Source of the DNA: Croceibacterium_A sp966112795
GTDB taxonomy: Bacteria > Pseudomonadota > Alphaproteobacteria > Sphingomonadales > Sphingomonadaceae
DNA: 21,073 nt
Direction of reading: 5' to 3'
Assembly (NCBI GenBank): GCA_966112795.1
Contig: CBHWED010000032.1
Coordinates: 1 to 21,073 of the forward strand
Shown one piece after another: positions 1-7,346 of the stretch. Under the pieces are notes generated by a model, which ran no database searches, was not told the origin of the DNA, and worked only from the letters and a program-made list of their open reading frames with translations. The position numbers were made by a program, and so were the translations under genes. Each line of letters opens with the position of its first letter. Position 1 is the stretch's first letter.

Positions 1-55
1 CGGGGCCGCCGGCGCCCGAGCGCAGATGGATCTTGGCCTGGTCTAGGAAGTGCAT
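1..55 (-). CDS. obg: Obg family GTPase, N-terminal fragment (cut by window edge)
   Basis: Reading the minus strand from the ATG at 55-53 gives MHFLDQAKIHLRSGAGGP before the window ends. This matches the conserved start of Obg/CgtA proteins (M-x-FLDQAKI-x-x-RSG-x-GG), the beginning of the glycine-rich Obg fold. Obg is an essential ribosome-associated GTPase involved in 50S assembly and stress control. Only 18 codons are visible, so the GTPase domain cannot be checked. The gene would continue past position 1. No strong ribosome binding site is visible upstream. It follows tRNA-Ala and a large inverted repeat on the same strand. The identification rests on a short but distinctive motif. Confidence 0.85.
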   Translation of the reverse strand, partial: MHFLDQAKIHLRSGAGGP

Positions 56-97
56 CGAGACTCGTTATTCGCTTTTGAACCAGATGTCGCGCCTGTG

Positions 98-206
98 TCC
101 TTCGACAAGCTCAGGACGAGCGGACTCTGGGAGGAGGTCACTCGACATCCGCCGTGACCAAGGGCGGCGATCGCCCGACACCGCTCATCCTGAGCTTGTC
201 GAAGGA
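98..206. repeat. REP-like long inverted repeat with nested hairpins
   Basis: The arms at 98-123 and 181-206 are inverted copies that match at 25 of 26 positions. The core is TCCTTCGACAAGCTCAGGA. Inside the 57-nt loop are two further hairpins: 136-141 with 154-159 (GGTCAC/GTGACC), and 162-166 with 172-176 (GGGCG/CGCCC). From memory, TCCTTCGACAAGCTCAGGA-type palindromes are common intergenic repeats in Sphingomonadales and other proteobacteria. It lies just downstream of the tRNA and upstream of obg. It could shape RNA 3' ends, but no T-run follows either arm. I see no other copy in this window and no protein-coding content. Confidence 0.8.
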
Positions 207-214
207 TCGGACAC

Positions 215-290
<76 letters not shown>

Positions 291-302
291 GTTCCAGTGT
301 CA

Positions 303-321
303 CGCGGGGGCTGGCCCCGCG
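303..321 (-). other. GC-rich stem-loop upstream of tRNA-Ala
   Basis: A perfect 7-bp inverted repeat, CGCGGGG/CCCCGCG, with a 5-nt loop lies between the lipoprotein stop (375) and the tRNA (290). There is no T-run on the minus-strand 3' side, so it is not a standard rho-independent terminator. It may be a processing or pausing structure in the tRNA leader. No clear promoter for the tRNA is visible in 291-374. Confidence 0.45.
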
Positions 322-374
322 AAGAGCGCGCTCCCTAGCGAAAAGGTTGCGCGCTTCCAAGCGCAAATATGCGC

Positions 375-1277
375 CTATCGGCGCGAAGTGCTCGGCGGGC
401 CTTGCGGCTCTTCGGGAACCGGCTGCACGATCGGCGTGGTGACCGAGTTCTCGGGCACCGGAAGCACGGGAATCCGCGCGCCGCTGTCGGGATCGACGAC
501 CTCGCCGGCGAGCTCGGGGGCGGTCGAGCTGGTCAGGCTCGCGCCAACGCTCGGCTCGCCGATCGCATGGACCGCGACGTAGCCCGGCTGCGAGGCGCCG
601 TACTGCGCGCCGTAGCGCGCGTCCCACGCGGCCGAATCGACGCGGTACTGGTCGTAGGCGCGGAAGAACTGCTCGAACACCGCGTCGATCCGCGCGAGGT
701 TGGTCGCCGCGAACTGGTTGACGTCGCTCGGCGGCGTGGCGAGGAACTCGTTCGAGAAGGCCAGCGCCACGTTGCAGAAGTCGGCCCGCGCGGGCGGCAG
801 CGCGAAGTAGTTGTAGACCTGCGTCATGTAGGTCTCGCGCGCCTTCACGGCGGCGTTGCGCGCCGAGTACTGGCGGCGGAATTGCGCGTCGATGGCGGTG
901 TTGGTGGTCGCGAGCTTGCGCGAGAAGGTGCGCAGGAAGGCCGAGTAGCCGTCGAGGATCACCTGGTGCTCGGCATCGAGGCAGTTGAGCGCGGCGACGT
1001 TCCAGCCCGAGCGGAAGTGCCACAGGGTGTCGTTGTCGTTGAGGCCGATGTTGACGGTCTGCCGGCGCCCGTCGGGGCCGACCGGCGGGATGTCCATGAC
1101 ATAGGCCGCGCCACCGGGCGGAACCGGCCGGTAGGGGATGGCCTCGACCCGCGGCGGGGGCGGCGGAGGCGGCGGTGGCGGCGGCGGAGGGGGCGGCGTG
1201 GCACAACCCGCCAGCACTGCAGCGGCGACGGCGCCTGCTGCCAAATTTCTCAGCCACTCGAAACGAACCGGAACCAT
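375..1277 (-). CDS. Conserved hypothetical proline-rich lipoprotein
   Basis: This 300-residue protein has no function I can name. The chosen ATG at 1277 is preceded by a GAGAGGGG ribosome binding site and opens a lipoprotein signal peptide: MVPVRFEWLRN, a hydrophobic alanine-rich stretch, then the lipobox LAGC with the lipidated Cys at residue 25. An upstream start at 1364 would put about 29 unlikely residues before the signal. Residues 28-42 are 15 consecutive prolines written with CCG, CCC, CCT and CCA codons. The rest (about 43-300) is a soluble, probably helical domain, followed by a Pro/Val-rich tail. It is likely attached to a periplasmic membrane face, with the proline run as a stiff spacer. 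It follows the terminator of the BI-1 gene, so it probably has its own promoter in 1278-1362, but I see no convincing -35/-10 pair there. Confidence 0.75.
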   Translation of the reverse strand: MVPVRFEWLRNLAAGAVAAAVLAGCATPPPPPPPPPPPPPPPRVEAIPYRPVPPGGAAYVMDIPPVGPDGRRQTVNIGLNDNDTLWHFRSGWNVAALNCLDAEHQVILDGYSAFLRTFSRKLATTNTAIDAQFRRQYSARNAAVKARETYMTQVYNYFALPPARADFCNVALAFSNEFLATPPSDVNQFAATNLARIDAVFEQFFRAYDQYRVDSAAWDARYGAQYGASQPGYVAVHAIGEPSVGASLTSSTAPELAGEVVDPDSGARIPVLPVPENSVTTPIVQPVPEEPQGPPSTSRR

Positions 1278-1362
1278 GCTGTCCCCTCTCTGGACGGGCG
1301 GCGATCCTGCCGCGCCGCACCTTGCGCGCGGATTAAGCACGTTCCTACCGTGGCGGTGAAGC

Positions 1363-1401
1363 AAAGAAAATGCCCGGGGTGCGGTTGTGCACCCCGGGCA
1401 T
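1363..1401 (-). terminator. Rho-independent terminator of the proC-side group
   Basis: The arms at 1371-1382 (TGCCCGGGGTGC) and 1389-1400 (GCACCCCGGGCA) form a perfect 12-bp stem with a 6-nt loop. On the minus strand it is followed directly by TTTTCTTT (1370-1363). It begins 24 nt after the stop codon of the BI-1 family gene, so it ends that transcript and separates it from the lipoprotein gene. It is the clearest terminator in the window. Confidence 0.93.
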
Positions 1402-1424
1402 GCTGAACCTCGTCGTCGCTGCGA

Positions 1425-2177
1425 TCAGTTGCGGGTGTTGCCCATGAACCGCAGCAGGAACAGGAACATGTTGATGAAGTCGAGGTACAGGTTGAGCGCG
1501 CCGAGGACGACCGCCTTGCCCGCCCACTCGGTGCCGCGCACGTAGGCATACTGCTGCTTGAGCTTCTGCGTGTCGTAGGCCGTGAGGCCGGCGAAGATCA
1601 GCACGCCGAGGAAGCTGACCGCCCACATCAGCGCGGCCGACTGCAGGAAGATGTTGATCACGCTGGCGATGATCAGACCGACCACGCCCATGATCAGGAA
1701 GCTGCCCCAGCCGCTGAGGTCCTTCTTGGTGGTGTAGCCGAACAGGCTCAGGCCGGCGAAGGCGCCCGCCGTGGCGAAGAACGTCGCCGCGATCGAGCCG
1801 CCGGTGTAGACGAGGAAGATCGTCGACAGCGACAGGCCCATCAGCACCGCGAAGCCCCAGAACATCGCCTGGAGCGTGGTGGTCGAGAACTTCTGCGCGC
1901 CGAAGCTCATCGCGAACACGATCGCGAGCGGCGACAGCGCGACGATCCACATCAGCGGACCGCTGGCGAAGCTGTAGGCCAAGCCCGAGCTGGCCGTCAC
2001 CAGGGCGATGATGCCGGTCAGCAGCACGCCGCTGGCCATGTAGTTGTAGATCGAGAGCATGTGGCGGCGAAGGCCCTGGTCGAACACTTCCGTGCGACCG
2101 GTCCCCACCGCGCCCGCAGAGCCGAACGACGTGCCGAAGCCGGTCCGGGTATCCTGGGGATCGTTCCAATTCGCCAT
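1425..2177 (-). CDS. Bax inhibitor-1 / YccA-YetJ family membrane protein
   Basis: The 250-residue protein starts at the ATG at 2177, with GGAG six bases upstream. An ATG four codons earlier (2189) overlaps that ribosome binding site and is less likely. After a polar N-terminus of about 40 residues come roughly seven membrane segments (near 45-63, 76-95, 104-122, 127-148, 160-178, 185-201 and 222-246). The family signatures are present: GLTAYDTQKLK near 197-207 and YLDFINMFLFLLRF near 231-244. They contain Asp202 and Asp233, which correspond to the aspartate pair that gates calcium leak in B. subtilis YetJ. Bacterial homologues include YccA, which modulates FtsH in E. coli. The exact role here is unknown. 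It lies 104 bp after proC and ends in a strong terminator. Confidence 0.93.
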   Translation of the reverse strand: MANWNDPQDTRTGFGTSFGSAGAVGTGRTEVFDQGLRRHMLSIYNYMASGVLLTGIIALVTASSGLAYSFASGPLMWIVALSPLAIVFAMSFGAQKFSTTTLQAMFWGFAVLMGLSLSTIFLVYTGGSIAATFFATAGAFAGLSLFGYTTKKDLSGWGSFLIMGVVGLIIASVINIFLQSAALMWAVSFLGVLIFAGLTAYDTQKLKQQYAYVRGTEWAGKAVVLGALNLYLDFINMFLFLLRFMGNTRN

Positions 2178-2222
2178 TACGAACTCCATTCCGGCGCCGA
2201 GCGACGACAAGCCGGTAGCGGC

Positions 2223-2251
2223 AATATCGCGATCATGGCCCGCGGATTCAA
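2223..2251 (-). promoter_or_regulatory. Possible sigma-70-type promoter for the BI-1 family gene
   Basis: On the minus strand, TTGAAT (2251-2246) and GATATT (2228-2223) are separated by 17 bp, about 45 bp before the ATG at 2177. Each hexamer matches the housekeeping consensus at 4 of 6 positions. The 104-bp gap after proC, large for this region, makes a separate promoter plausible. The match is modest. Confidence 0.35.
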
Positions 2252-2281
2252 GGAAAACCGGACGTCGCGAATTGTCGCGCG

Positions 2282-3085
2282 CTAGCCTTTCGCGCGGGCC
2301 TCGGCGGCCATTTGCGCGCTGCGATCGCGCGCCGCACGCAAGGTTGCCTCGATCACGCGGCCGAGCGCGCCGTCCTCGTCGAGCGCGTCGAGGCCGGCCT
2401 GGGTCACCCCGCCGGGGCTCGCGACGCGGCGCGCGAGCTCGCCGGGATCGTGCGGCGAGACCGCGGCGAGCGCGGCGGCCCCGTCGACCGTCGCCAGCGC
2501 GAGGCGCGAGGCCTGCTCGGCAGGAAGCCCGAGCGCCGCGGCGGCCTGGGCCAGCGCGTCGATGAAGCGGTAGACGAACGCCGGGCCCGAGCCGGCCAGC
2601 GCGGTGACGAGGTCGAACGCCTGTTCGGCGATCCATTCGGGCGTGCCGAGCGGCGCGAGCAGCGCGGTCGCGGCATCCTGCCCGGCCTGGTCGAGGCCCT
2701 GCGCGGCGAGCGCGATCGGCGACTTGCCGAGCGCTGCCGAGAGGTTCGGCATCAGGCGGACCAGGCCGCCCGCCTGCGGGAAATGCCCCCGGAGCACGGC
2801 GAGCTCGACGCCGGCGAGGATCGAGAACAGCGTGGTGCCCTGGCCGGCGAGCGGCGCGACGTGCGGCGCGACATCGGCCAGCAGCTGCGGCTTCACGCCG
2901 AGCAGGATCGCGTCGAACGCACGGCCCTCGGGCAGCGCGTCGAGGCGCTGCACGCCGGCGGGCAGCTCGCGCGCGAACGGGTCGAACACGCTGAACCGCG
3001 CGGGATCGAACCCGGCCGCGAGCCAGCCCTGGAGCATGGCCCCGGCCATGTTGCCGCAGCCGACGAGGAGGATGGACTGGAACAT
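2282..3085 (-). CDS. proC: Pyrroline-5-carboxylate reductase
   Basis: ProC catalyses the last step of proline synthesis, the NAD(P)H-dependent reduction of 1-pyrroline-5-carboxylate, in the cytoplasm. The 267-residue protein has the family's usual length. It opens with a Rossmann beta strand and the dinucleotide motif GCGNMAGAM (9-17), followed by VKPQ (64-67), LMPN (111-114) and ALAGSGPAFVY (162-172). The C-terminal signature RVASPGGVTQAGL (220-232) has Val where Thr is frequent. The ATG at 3085 is chosen because the Rossmann motif begins right after it. It lies 11 nt downstream of the ybjN-like gene and is probably cotranscribed with it. The ribosome binding site is weak, which fits coupling to ybjN translation. 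Confidence 0.96.
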   Translation of the reverse strand: MFQSILLVGCGNMAGAMLQGWLAAGFDPARFSVFDPFARELPAGVQRLDALPEGRAFDAILLGVKPQLLADVAPHVAPLAGQGTTLFSILAGVELAVLRGHFPQAGGLVRLMPNLSAALGKSPIALAAQGLDQAGQDAATALLAPLGTPEWIAEQAFDLVTALAGSGPAFVYRFIDALAQAAAALGLPAEQASRLALATVDGAAALAAVSPHDPGELARRVASPGGVTQAGLDALDEDGALGRVIEATLRAARDRSAQMAAEARAKG

Positions 3086-3096
3086 CGGAAGCGGGA

Positions 3097-3606
3097 TCAG
3101 GCCTCGCCCGCGGCGTCGACCAGCGCGGCTTCGAGCGCGTCCTTGGGCTTCTTGTCGCCCCACAGCACGAACTGGAACGCGGGATAGAACCGGTCGCACT
3201 CGGCGACCGCGCTCTCGACCGCGAGCTGGGCCATCGACAGGCTCAGCATGCCTTCGCTGCCGAGCATCAGGCCATGCCGGTAGAGCAGCACGCCGCCGTT
3301 CGACCAGATGTCGAAGTGGCCGAGCCAGAGCTGCTCGTTGACCAGCGCGAGCAGCTCGTAGGCCGGCTTGCGCTTGGCCTCGGGCACGCGGATCTCGGGC
3401 AGGCACAGCAACTGCAGGACCTGGTCCTCGGAGCGCCAGATGCCGCGCACCTGGTAGGTCGCCCAGCTGCCCTGGATCTCGCCGCTGATCTCGTCGTCGT
3501 TGACGAACTCGCACGGCCAGCCGTGCGCCTCGAACAGCTGCGCGAGCATTTCCACGGGCGCGGCGTCGTCGGATTCTTCGATGTGCTCGCGCCGTCCGAT
3601 ATTCAT
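3097..3606 (-). CDS. YbjN domain-containing protein
   Basis: This 169-residue soluble protein matches the YbjN family (putative type III secretion chaperone-like fold), often found beside proC in alphaproteobacteria. Visible hallmarks are the N-terminal half with EMLAQLFEAHGWPCEF, the strand-rich centre with ATYQVRGIWRSEDQVLQLLC, and the later LLALVNEQLWLGHFDIW and GVLLYRHGL segments. Two adjacent ATGs exist, at 3609 and 3606. I use the second, which sits six bases from the GAG of AAAGAG. No signal peptide or membrane segment is visible. E. coli YbjN has been linked to motility and stress responses. The role here is unknown, and close conservation with proC suggests only a shared transcript. 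A candidate promoter lies at 3699-3728. Confidence 0.88.
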   Translation of the reverse strand: MNIGRREHIEESDDAAPVEMLAQLFEAHGWPCEFVNDDEISGEIQGSWATYQVRGIWRSEDQVLQLLCLPEIRVPEAKRKPAYELLALVNEQLWLGHFDIWSNGGVLLYRHGLMLGSEGMLSLSMAQLAVESAVAECDRFYPAFQFVLWGDKKPKDALEAALVDAAGEA

Positions 3607-3698
3607 CATCCGCTCTTTCCCGGGCCGCTCAGTGCGGCCTGCACATGCGCCGGGGGCCTTGTCCAGCGCAATCGGGCGCCATGGCGTCACTGGGCAAA

Positions 3699-3728
3699 AC
3701 TATACAACCCTGTTGGCAAGGTGTGCAA
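3699..3728 (-). promoter_or_regulatory. Candidate promoter for ybjN-proC
   Basis: On the minus strand, TTGCAC (3728-3723) and TATAGT (3704-3699) are separated by 18 bp. The -10 matches the consensus at 5 of 6 positions, and the short AT-rich patch stands out in GC-rich DNA. Transcription would start near 3692, giving a leader of about 86 nt before the ATG at 3606. This lies just after the SPOR gene stop (3755) and suggests that ybjN-proC is a unit separate from the dcw transcript. Confidence 0.55.
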
Positions 3729-3754
3729 AAGACGCCGCAGCGGCCGCGCAACCG

Positions 3755-5515
3755 TCATTCGAGCGGCCGGACTTCTTCACCTTGGGCGCTCGTGAACCGG
3801 AAGGAGTCGAGCTGCTTGCCCTTGAGCTTGGCGACGAAGTCCTGCGCTTCGGCGGCGCTCGCGAAAGGCCCCGCGACGAGCCGGTTGGTCTGGCCCCAGG
3901 CGGCGACGTAGGGCTTGTACTTGTCGAGCAGGCCGCCCGCGCTGCGCTTGATCCGCCGCCAGTCGAACTCGAGCGCGGCGGTGTCGCGGCCGGTCGCGAC
4001 CTGGACCCATTGCCGGCTCGGCTGGACCGGGCGCGGCGGCGGCGCCGGCGTCGCCGGTCGCGGCGGGGCCTCGCGACGCGGCTGGATCGTGGTGATGTCG
4101 ACCGCGCCTTCGATCGGCTGCGGTGTCGGGCCCGAAGCCGTGAAATCGGCGAAGGCGGCGGCGAGATCGGCCTGCTCGGGCGGAGGTGCCGGCAGCGAGA
4201 TCGAGGGCCGCGGCGGCTCGGCCGAAGGCGCGGCGCCGGGCAGCGCGGCGACGACTACGGGCGCCTCCTCGTCGACCGGCCCGACGATCGGCGGCTCGCT
4301 CGCGGTAGCGACGGGCGTGGCGGCACTGACCGCTGGTGCCGGCGCAGGCTGCGCCTGAGCCACTGCGGCCGGTGGCGGCGTGGGGGTCGGCACAGCCTGA
4401 ACCGTGGCTGCGGGCGTCGGTGTCGGAGTCGGCACGGCCTGGACCGTGGCTGCGGGCGCCGGCGTCGGCGTGGGCACGGCCTGGACCATGGCCGGAGGCG
4501 GAGCCGGTGTCGGCTGCGGCGCGGGCGCAGGCGCGACGGCGTACACGCGATCGGGAGCGGCGCTGGCCTGGGGCGTGGAAGCGGCCGCCTGTGGCGCGGG
4601 TGCGGGCGCGGGCGAAGGCGCGGGAGCCGCAGCGCTCTCGCGTCGGCCGAGAGGTGCGCCATTCGGCACCAGCCGCGCGTCGGCCGTGCGCACGGGCGCC
4701 GGGACGGCGATCGAAGCAGCATAGGCGGCGACCGCGGGGTCATCGCGGCCGATTTCCGCCGCGCGCGGGAAGATCCCGAGATTGCCGGCGGCGGCCTGTT
4801 GCGCGCGGGTGAGCCGCGGCATGTAGCGCAAGTACGGCGCGAGCCGGCCCGACAGGCGCTCGGGCAGCATCGTCTCGGCGATCGAGACCGCCTCGTCGTC
4901 CTTGCCGAGGATCGCCAGCGCGAAAGCGCGCGTGCGATAGGCGGCGAGATCGCGGCCCTGCAGCAGCGGCAGCAGCGTGGCTTCGGACGCCGCCTGATTT
5001 CCCGCGATCGCCTGGCTCAGCGCCATGCGGCGGACGACCTCGGGATCGGCGCCGATCGCCAGCGAGACCTGATACTGCTCCTGCGCATGCACGGTGTCGC
5101 CGACGAGATCGTAGGCGAGCCCGCGCTCGGCGGCGTGGATCTGCATCGGCTCGCCGGCCGCCTCGGCTTCGGCGAACAGCCGCAGCGCCTCGAGCGCCTG
5201 GCCCTGGCGGACCGCGATCGCGGCGAGGCCCGCCTTCACGCCGCCATCGGCCGGCGCGACCGCCTCGGCGCGGCGGAAGAAGCCCGCCGCCGCGTTGAGA
5301 TCGCCGAGGCCGATCGAGGCCTGCCCGGCCTCGGTCAGCGCGCGGACCGAATGCGGATCCTGCCCGAGCGTGCGCAAGGCGTCGTTGAGCCGCTGCTGCG
5401 CGGGGTTCGGCAGGGCCTGCACCACGGGCTGCGCCGACGCGGACAACGGCAGCGCAAGCGCCGCGCCGGCCAGCGCGGCGGCACCGGACAGCAAGAGACC
5501 AGCCCTGGAATTCAT
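3755..5515 (-). CDS. Secreted TPR and SPOR domain protein
   Basis: The 586-residue protein has a Sec signal peptide (1-28, cleavage after ASA). A helical, alanine-rich TPR-like region follows at about 38-225. Next comes a long Pro/Ala/Thr linker (about 275-500) and then a C-terminal SPOR domain (about 501-575, starting RQWVQVATG and containing LVAGPFASAAEAQDFVAKLK). SPOR domains bind septal peptidoglycan stripped of stem peptides, so the protein probably acts in the periplasm at the division site. The linker holds three 14-residue tandem repeats at 343-384. The ATG at 5515 leads straight into the signal peptide. It lies 47 nt after ftsZ with no terminator between, so cotranscription with ftsZ is likely. 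I know no gene symbol for it. Confidence 0.88.
   Translation of the reverse strand: MNSRAGLLLSGAAALAGAALALPLSASAQPVVQALPNPAQQRLNDALRTLGQDPHSVRALTEAGQASIGLGDLNAAAGFFRRAEAVAPADGGVKAGLAAIAVRQGQALEALRLFAEAEAAGEPMQIHAAERGLAYDLVGDTVHAQEQYQVSLAIGADPEVVRRMALSQAIAGNQAASEATLLPLLQGRDLAAYRTRAFALAILGKDDEAVSIAETMLPERLSGRLAPYLRYMPRLTRAQQAAAGNLGIFPRAAEIGRDDPAVAAYAASIAVPAPVRTADARLVPNGAPLGRRESAAAPAPSPAPAPAPQAAASTPQASAAPDRVYAVAPAPAPQPTPAPPPAMVQAVPTPTPAPAATVQAVPTPTPTPAATVQAVPTPTPPPAAVAQAQPAPAPAVSAATPVATASEPPIVGPVDEEAPVVVAALPGAAPSAEPPRPSISLPAPPPEQADLAAAFADFTASGPTPQPIEGAVDITTIQPRREAPPRPATPAPPPRPVQPSRQWVQVATGRDTAALEFDWRRIKRSAGGLLDKYKPYVAAWGQTNRLVAGPFASAAEAQDFVAKLKGKQLDSFRFTSAQGEEVRPLE
4364..4489 (-). repeat. Three 42-bp tandem repeats coding a VQAVPTPTP linker
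   Basis: Three consecutive 42-bp units encode MVQAVPTPTPAPAA, TVQAVPTPTPTPAA and TVQAVPTPTPPPAA, residues 343-384 of the SPOR protein. The copies differ by several substitutions, the one nearest the N-terminus most. The repeat keeps the reading frame and lengthens the flexible periplasmic linker, so copy number may vary between strains. Confidence 0.85.
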
Positions 5516-5562
5516 GCCGGGCCGCCTAGACGGGCGCGGCTGAACCGCATGGTAACAGAACC

Positions 5563-7287
5563 TTACTGGTTGTTCTGGCGACCGAGGAAGCGGGGGATGC
5601 GCAACGAGCTGCTGCCGCCTTCCTCTTCTTCCTCTTCGTCCTCGTCGCCACCGGCATTGGCGCGCGAGAGGTTGGCCATGCGCTCGAACAGCGTGCTGCC
5701 CGCGAGCGCGCCGCCGCCGCCACCGCTACTGCCACCGGCACCGCCACGCGGCGCCGGTTCGGCATCGGCGGGCTCACCCGCGCCGCCGAGCATGCGCCGG
5801 CGACGGCCGCCGCCGGCCTGGACCGGCTCGTCGGCATCGATCAGCCGGCTCGCGTCGAGCAGCAGTTCGTCCTGCGTGGCGGGCGCCGCAGGGCCGGCTT
5901 CCGGCACCGCTTCGTTGGTCAGCTCGAACGCGTCCTCGCCGCCCTCTGCGCCTTCCTCGTCCCACTCGTCGCCTTCGGCCGCGGCGTTGGGATCGCGATC
6001 GATCCGCATCGAGCCGAGCGAGGCATAGCCGCCTTCGTTCGAGCCGAACTGGCTGTCGTCGGCGGGCTCGGCCAGGCCTTCCTCGTCGTAGTCCTCCTCG
6101 CCTTCGCCGGGATCGTAGGACTCCGGCAATCCGGGAGGCGAATAGGCTTCCGTGGCTTCGTAGGTATCCTCGTCATCGAATCGCGCGGGCTGCCCCGGCG
6201 CCGAGGCGACGGCATCGCCGGCGAGCTCCTCTTCGGTCGGCAGCGGCAACGCGGGCTTCTTGGGCGCGCGCGAGACGCCGTAGCCGAGCGGCTGGCTGGC
6301 CGCGGCCTGGGCCATCTCGGCGCTCTGCTCTATGCCGGTGGCGACCACCGAGACGCGGATCTTGCCGTCGAGGTCGGGGTTGAACGCCGAGCCCCAGATG
6401 ATGTTGGCTTCGGGATCGACCAGCTCGCGGATGTGGTTGGCGGCCTCGTCGACCTCGAGCAGCTTCATGTCCTCGCCGCCGATGATCGAGATGATCACGC
6501 CCTTGGCGCCCTGCATGCTGACGCCGTCGAGCAGCGGGTTGGCGATCGCCCGCTCCGCGGCCTCGAGCGCGCGGTTCGGGCCCTCGCCCTCGCCGGTGCC
6601 CATCATCGCCTTGCCCATCTCGCCCATGACCGAGCGCACGTCGGCGAAGTCGAGGTTGATCAGGCCGGGCATGACCATCAGGTCGGTGATCGAGCGGACG
6701 CCCTGCTGGAGGACCTCGTCGGCGAGCTGGAACGCTTCCTTGAAGGTCGTTTCGGCCTTGGCGACGAGGAACAGGTTCTGGTTGGGGATCACGATCAGCG
6801 TGTCGACCTGCTTCTGCAGCTCGTCGATGCCGGCCTCGGCCGAGCGCATGCGCCGCGTGCCTTCGAACAGGAACGGCTTGGTCACCACGCCGACGGTGAG
6901 GATGCCCTTGTTGCGGGCGACCTCGGCGATCACCGGGGCCGCGCCGGTGCCGGTGCCGCCGCCCATGCCGGCGGCGAGGAACACCATGTTGCACCCGTCG
7001 AGCGCGCGTTCGATCTCTTCGACCGTCTCTTCGGCCGCCGCACGGCCGACTTCGGGCCGCGAGCCGGCGCCGAGGCCGCGGGTGATGTCGGGCCCGAGCT
7101 GGATGCGATGCTCGGCGACCGAGTTGTTGAGCGCCTGGGCATCGGTGTTGGCGACGATGAAGTCGACACCCTCGATCTCGGCCTGGATCATGTTGGCGAC
7201 CGCGTTGCCGCCGGCGCCGCCGACGCCGATGACCGCGATCCGCGGGCGCAGCTCCTCCACCGAGGGGGGGCCGATGTTAATGCTCAT
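5563..7287 (-). CDS. ftsZ: Cell division protein FtsZ
   Basis: FtsZ is the tubulin-like GTPase that forms the Z ring in the cytoplasm at midcell. The 574-residue protein has the globular core at about 1-320, with the N-terminal GVGGAGGNAVANM (21-33), the tubulin signature GGGTGTG (109-115) and the T7 loop NLDFADV (211-217) that completes the active site of the next subunit. A long acidic linker (about 320-560, with DEDEEEEEE near its end) leads to the C-terminal peptide IPRFLGRQNNQ, which binds FtsA and other partners. The linker makes it far longer than the 383-residue E. coli protein, as is common in alphaproteobacteria. The ATG at 7287 is supported by AAGGAG eight bases upstream. ftsA ends 108 bp upstream, and that gap carries possible control sites. 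Confidence 0.98.
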   Translation of the reverse strand: MSINIGPPSVEELRPRIAVIGVGGAGGNAVANMIQAEIEGVDFIVANTDAQALNNSVAEHRIQLGPDITRGLGAGSRPEVGRAAAEETVEEIERALDGCNMVFLAAGMGGGTGTGAAPVIAEVARNKGILTVGVVTKPFLFEGTRRMRSAEAGIDELQKQVDTLIVIPNQNLFLVAKAETTFKEAFQLADEVLQQGVRSITDLMVMPGLINLDFADVRSVMGEMGKAMMGTGEGEGPNRALEAAERAIANPLLDGVSMQGAKGVIISIIGGEDMKLLEVDEAANHIRELVDPEANIIWGSAFNPDLDGKIRVSVVATGIEQSAEMAQAAASQPLGYGVSRAPKKPALPLPTEEELAGDAVASAPGQPARFDDEDTYEATEAYSPPGLPESYDPGEGEEDYDEEGLAEPADDSQFGSNEGGYASLGSMRIDRDPNAAAEGDEWDEEGAEGGEDAFELTNEAVPEAGPAAPATQDELLLDASRLIDADEPVQAGGGRRRRMLGGAGEPADAEPAPRGGAGGSSGGGGGALAGSTLFERMANLSRANAGGDEDEEEEEEGGSSSLRIPRFLGRQNNQ

Positions 7288-7293
7288 TCGATG

Positions 7294-7307
7294 CTCTCCT
7301 TGAGGAG
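7294..7307 (-). promoter_or_regulatory. ftsZ ribosome binding site within a small hairpin
   Basis: On the minus strand CTCC (7307-7304), loop TCAA and GGAG (7299-7296) form a 4-bp stem that contains the Shine-Dalgarno core of ftsZ. The stem is short, so sequestration would be weak. Confidence 0.4.
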
Positions 7308-7346
7308 GCGTTGATAACCATGGTTGTCCCGCTTGTGCCACAAAGC

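Noticed and set aside
1138..1359. Poly-glycine plus-strand frame at 1138-1359
   Set aside because: It is the complement of the proline run in the lipoprotein gene, not a separate gene.
369..1406. Plus-strand frame of 345 codons opposite the lipoprotein gene
   Set aside because: Arg/Val-rich translation with no motif, and the minus-strand frame has a lipobox, a ribosome binding site and a sensible domain layout.
3722..3754. Possible rho-independent terminator after the SPOR gene
   Set aside because: GCCG-CTG-CGGC followed by GTCTTTT has only a 4-bp stem, too weak to call with confidence, and it overlaps the candidate ybjN -35 element.
5516..5562. Terminator between ftsZ and the SPOR gene
   Set aside because: Only a 4-bp GCGG/CCGC hairpin is present and there is no T-run.
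3500..6028. Plus-strand reading frame of 842 codons opposite the SPOR and ftsZ genes
   Set aside because: It is antisense to two well-supported genes, is made of Arg/Gly-rich low-complexity sequence, and has no recognisable domain. Long antisense frames are expected at this GC content.
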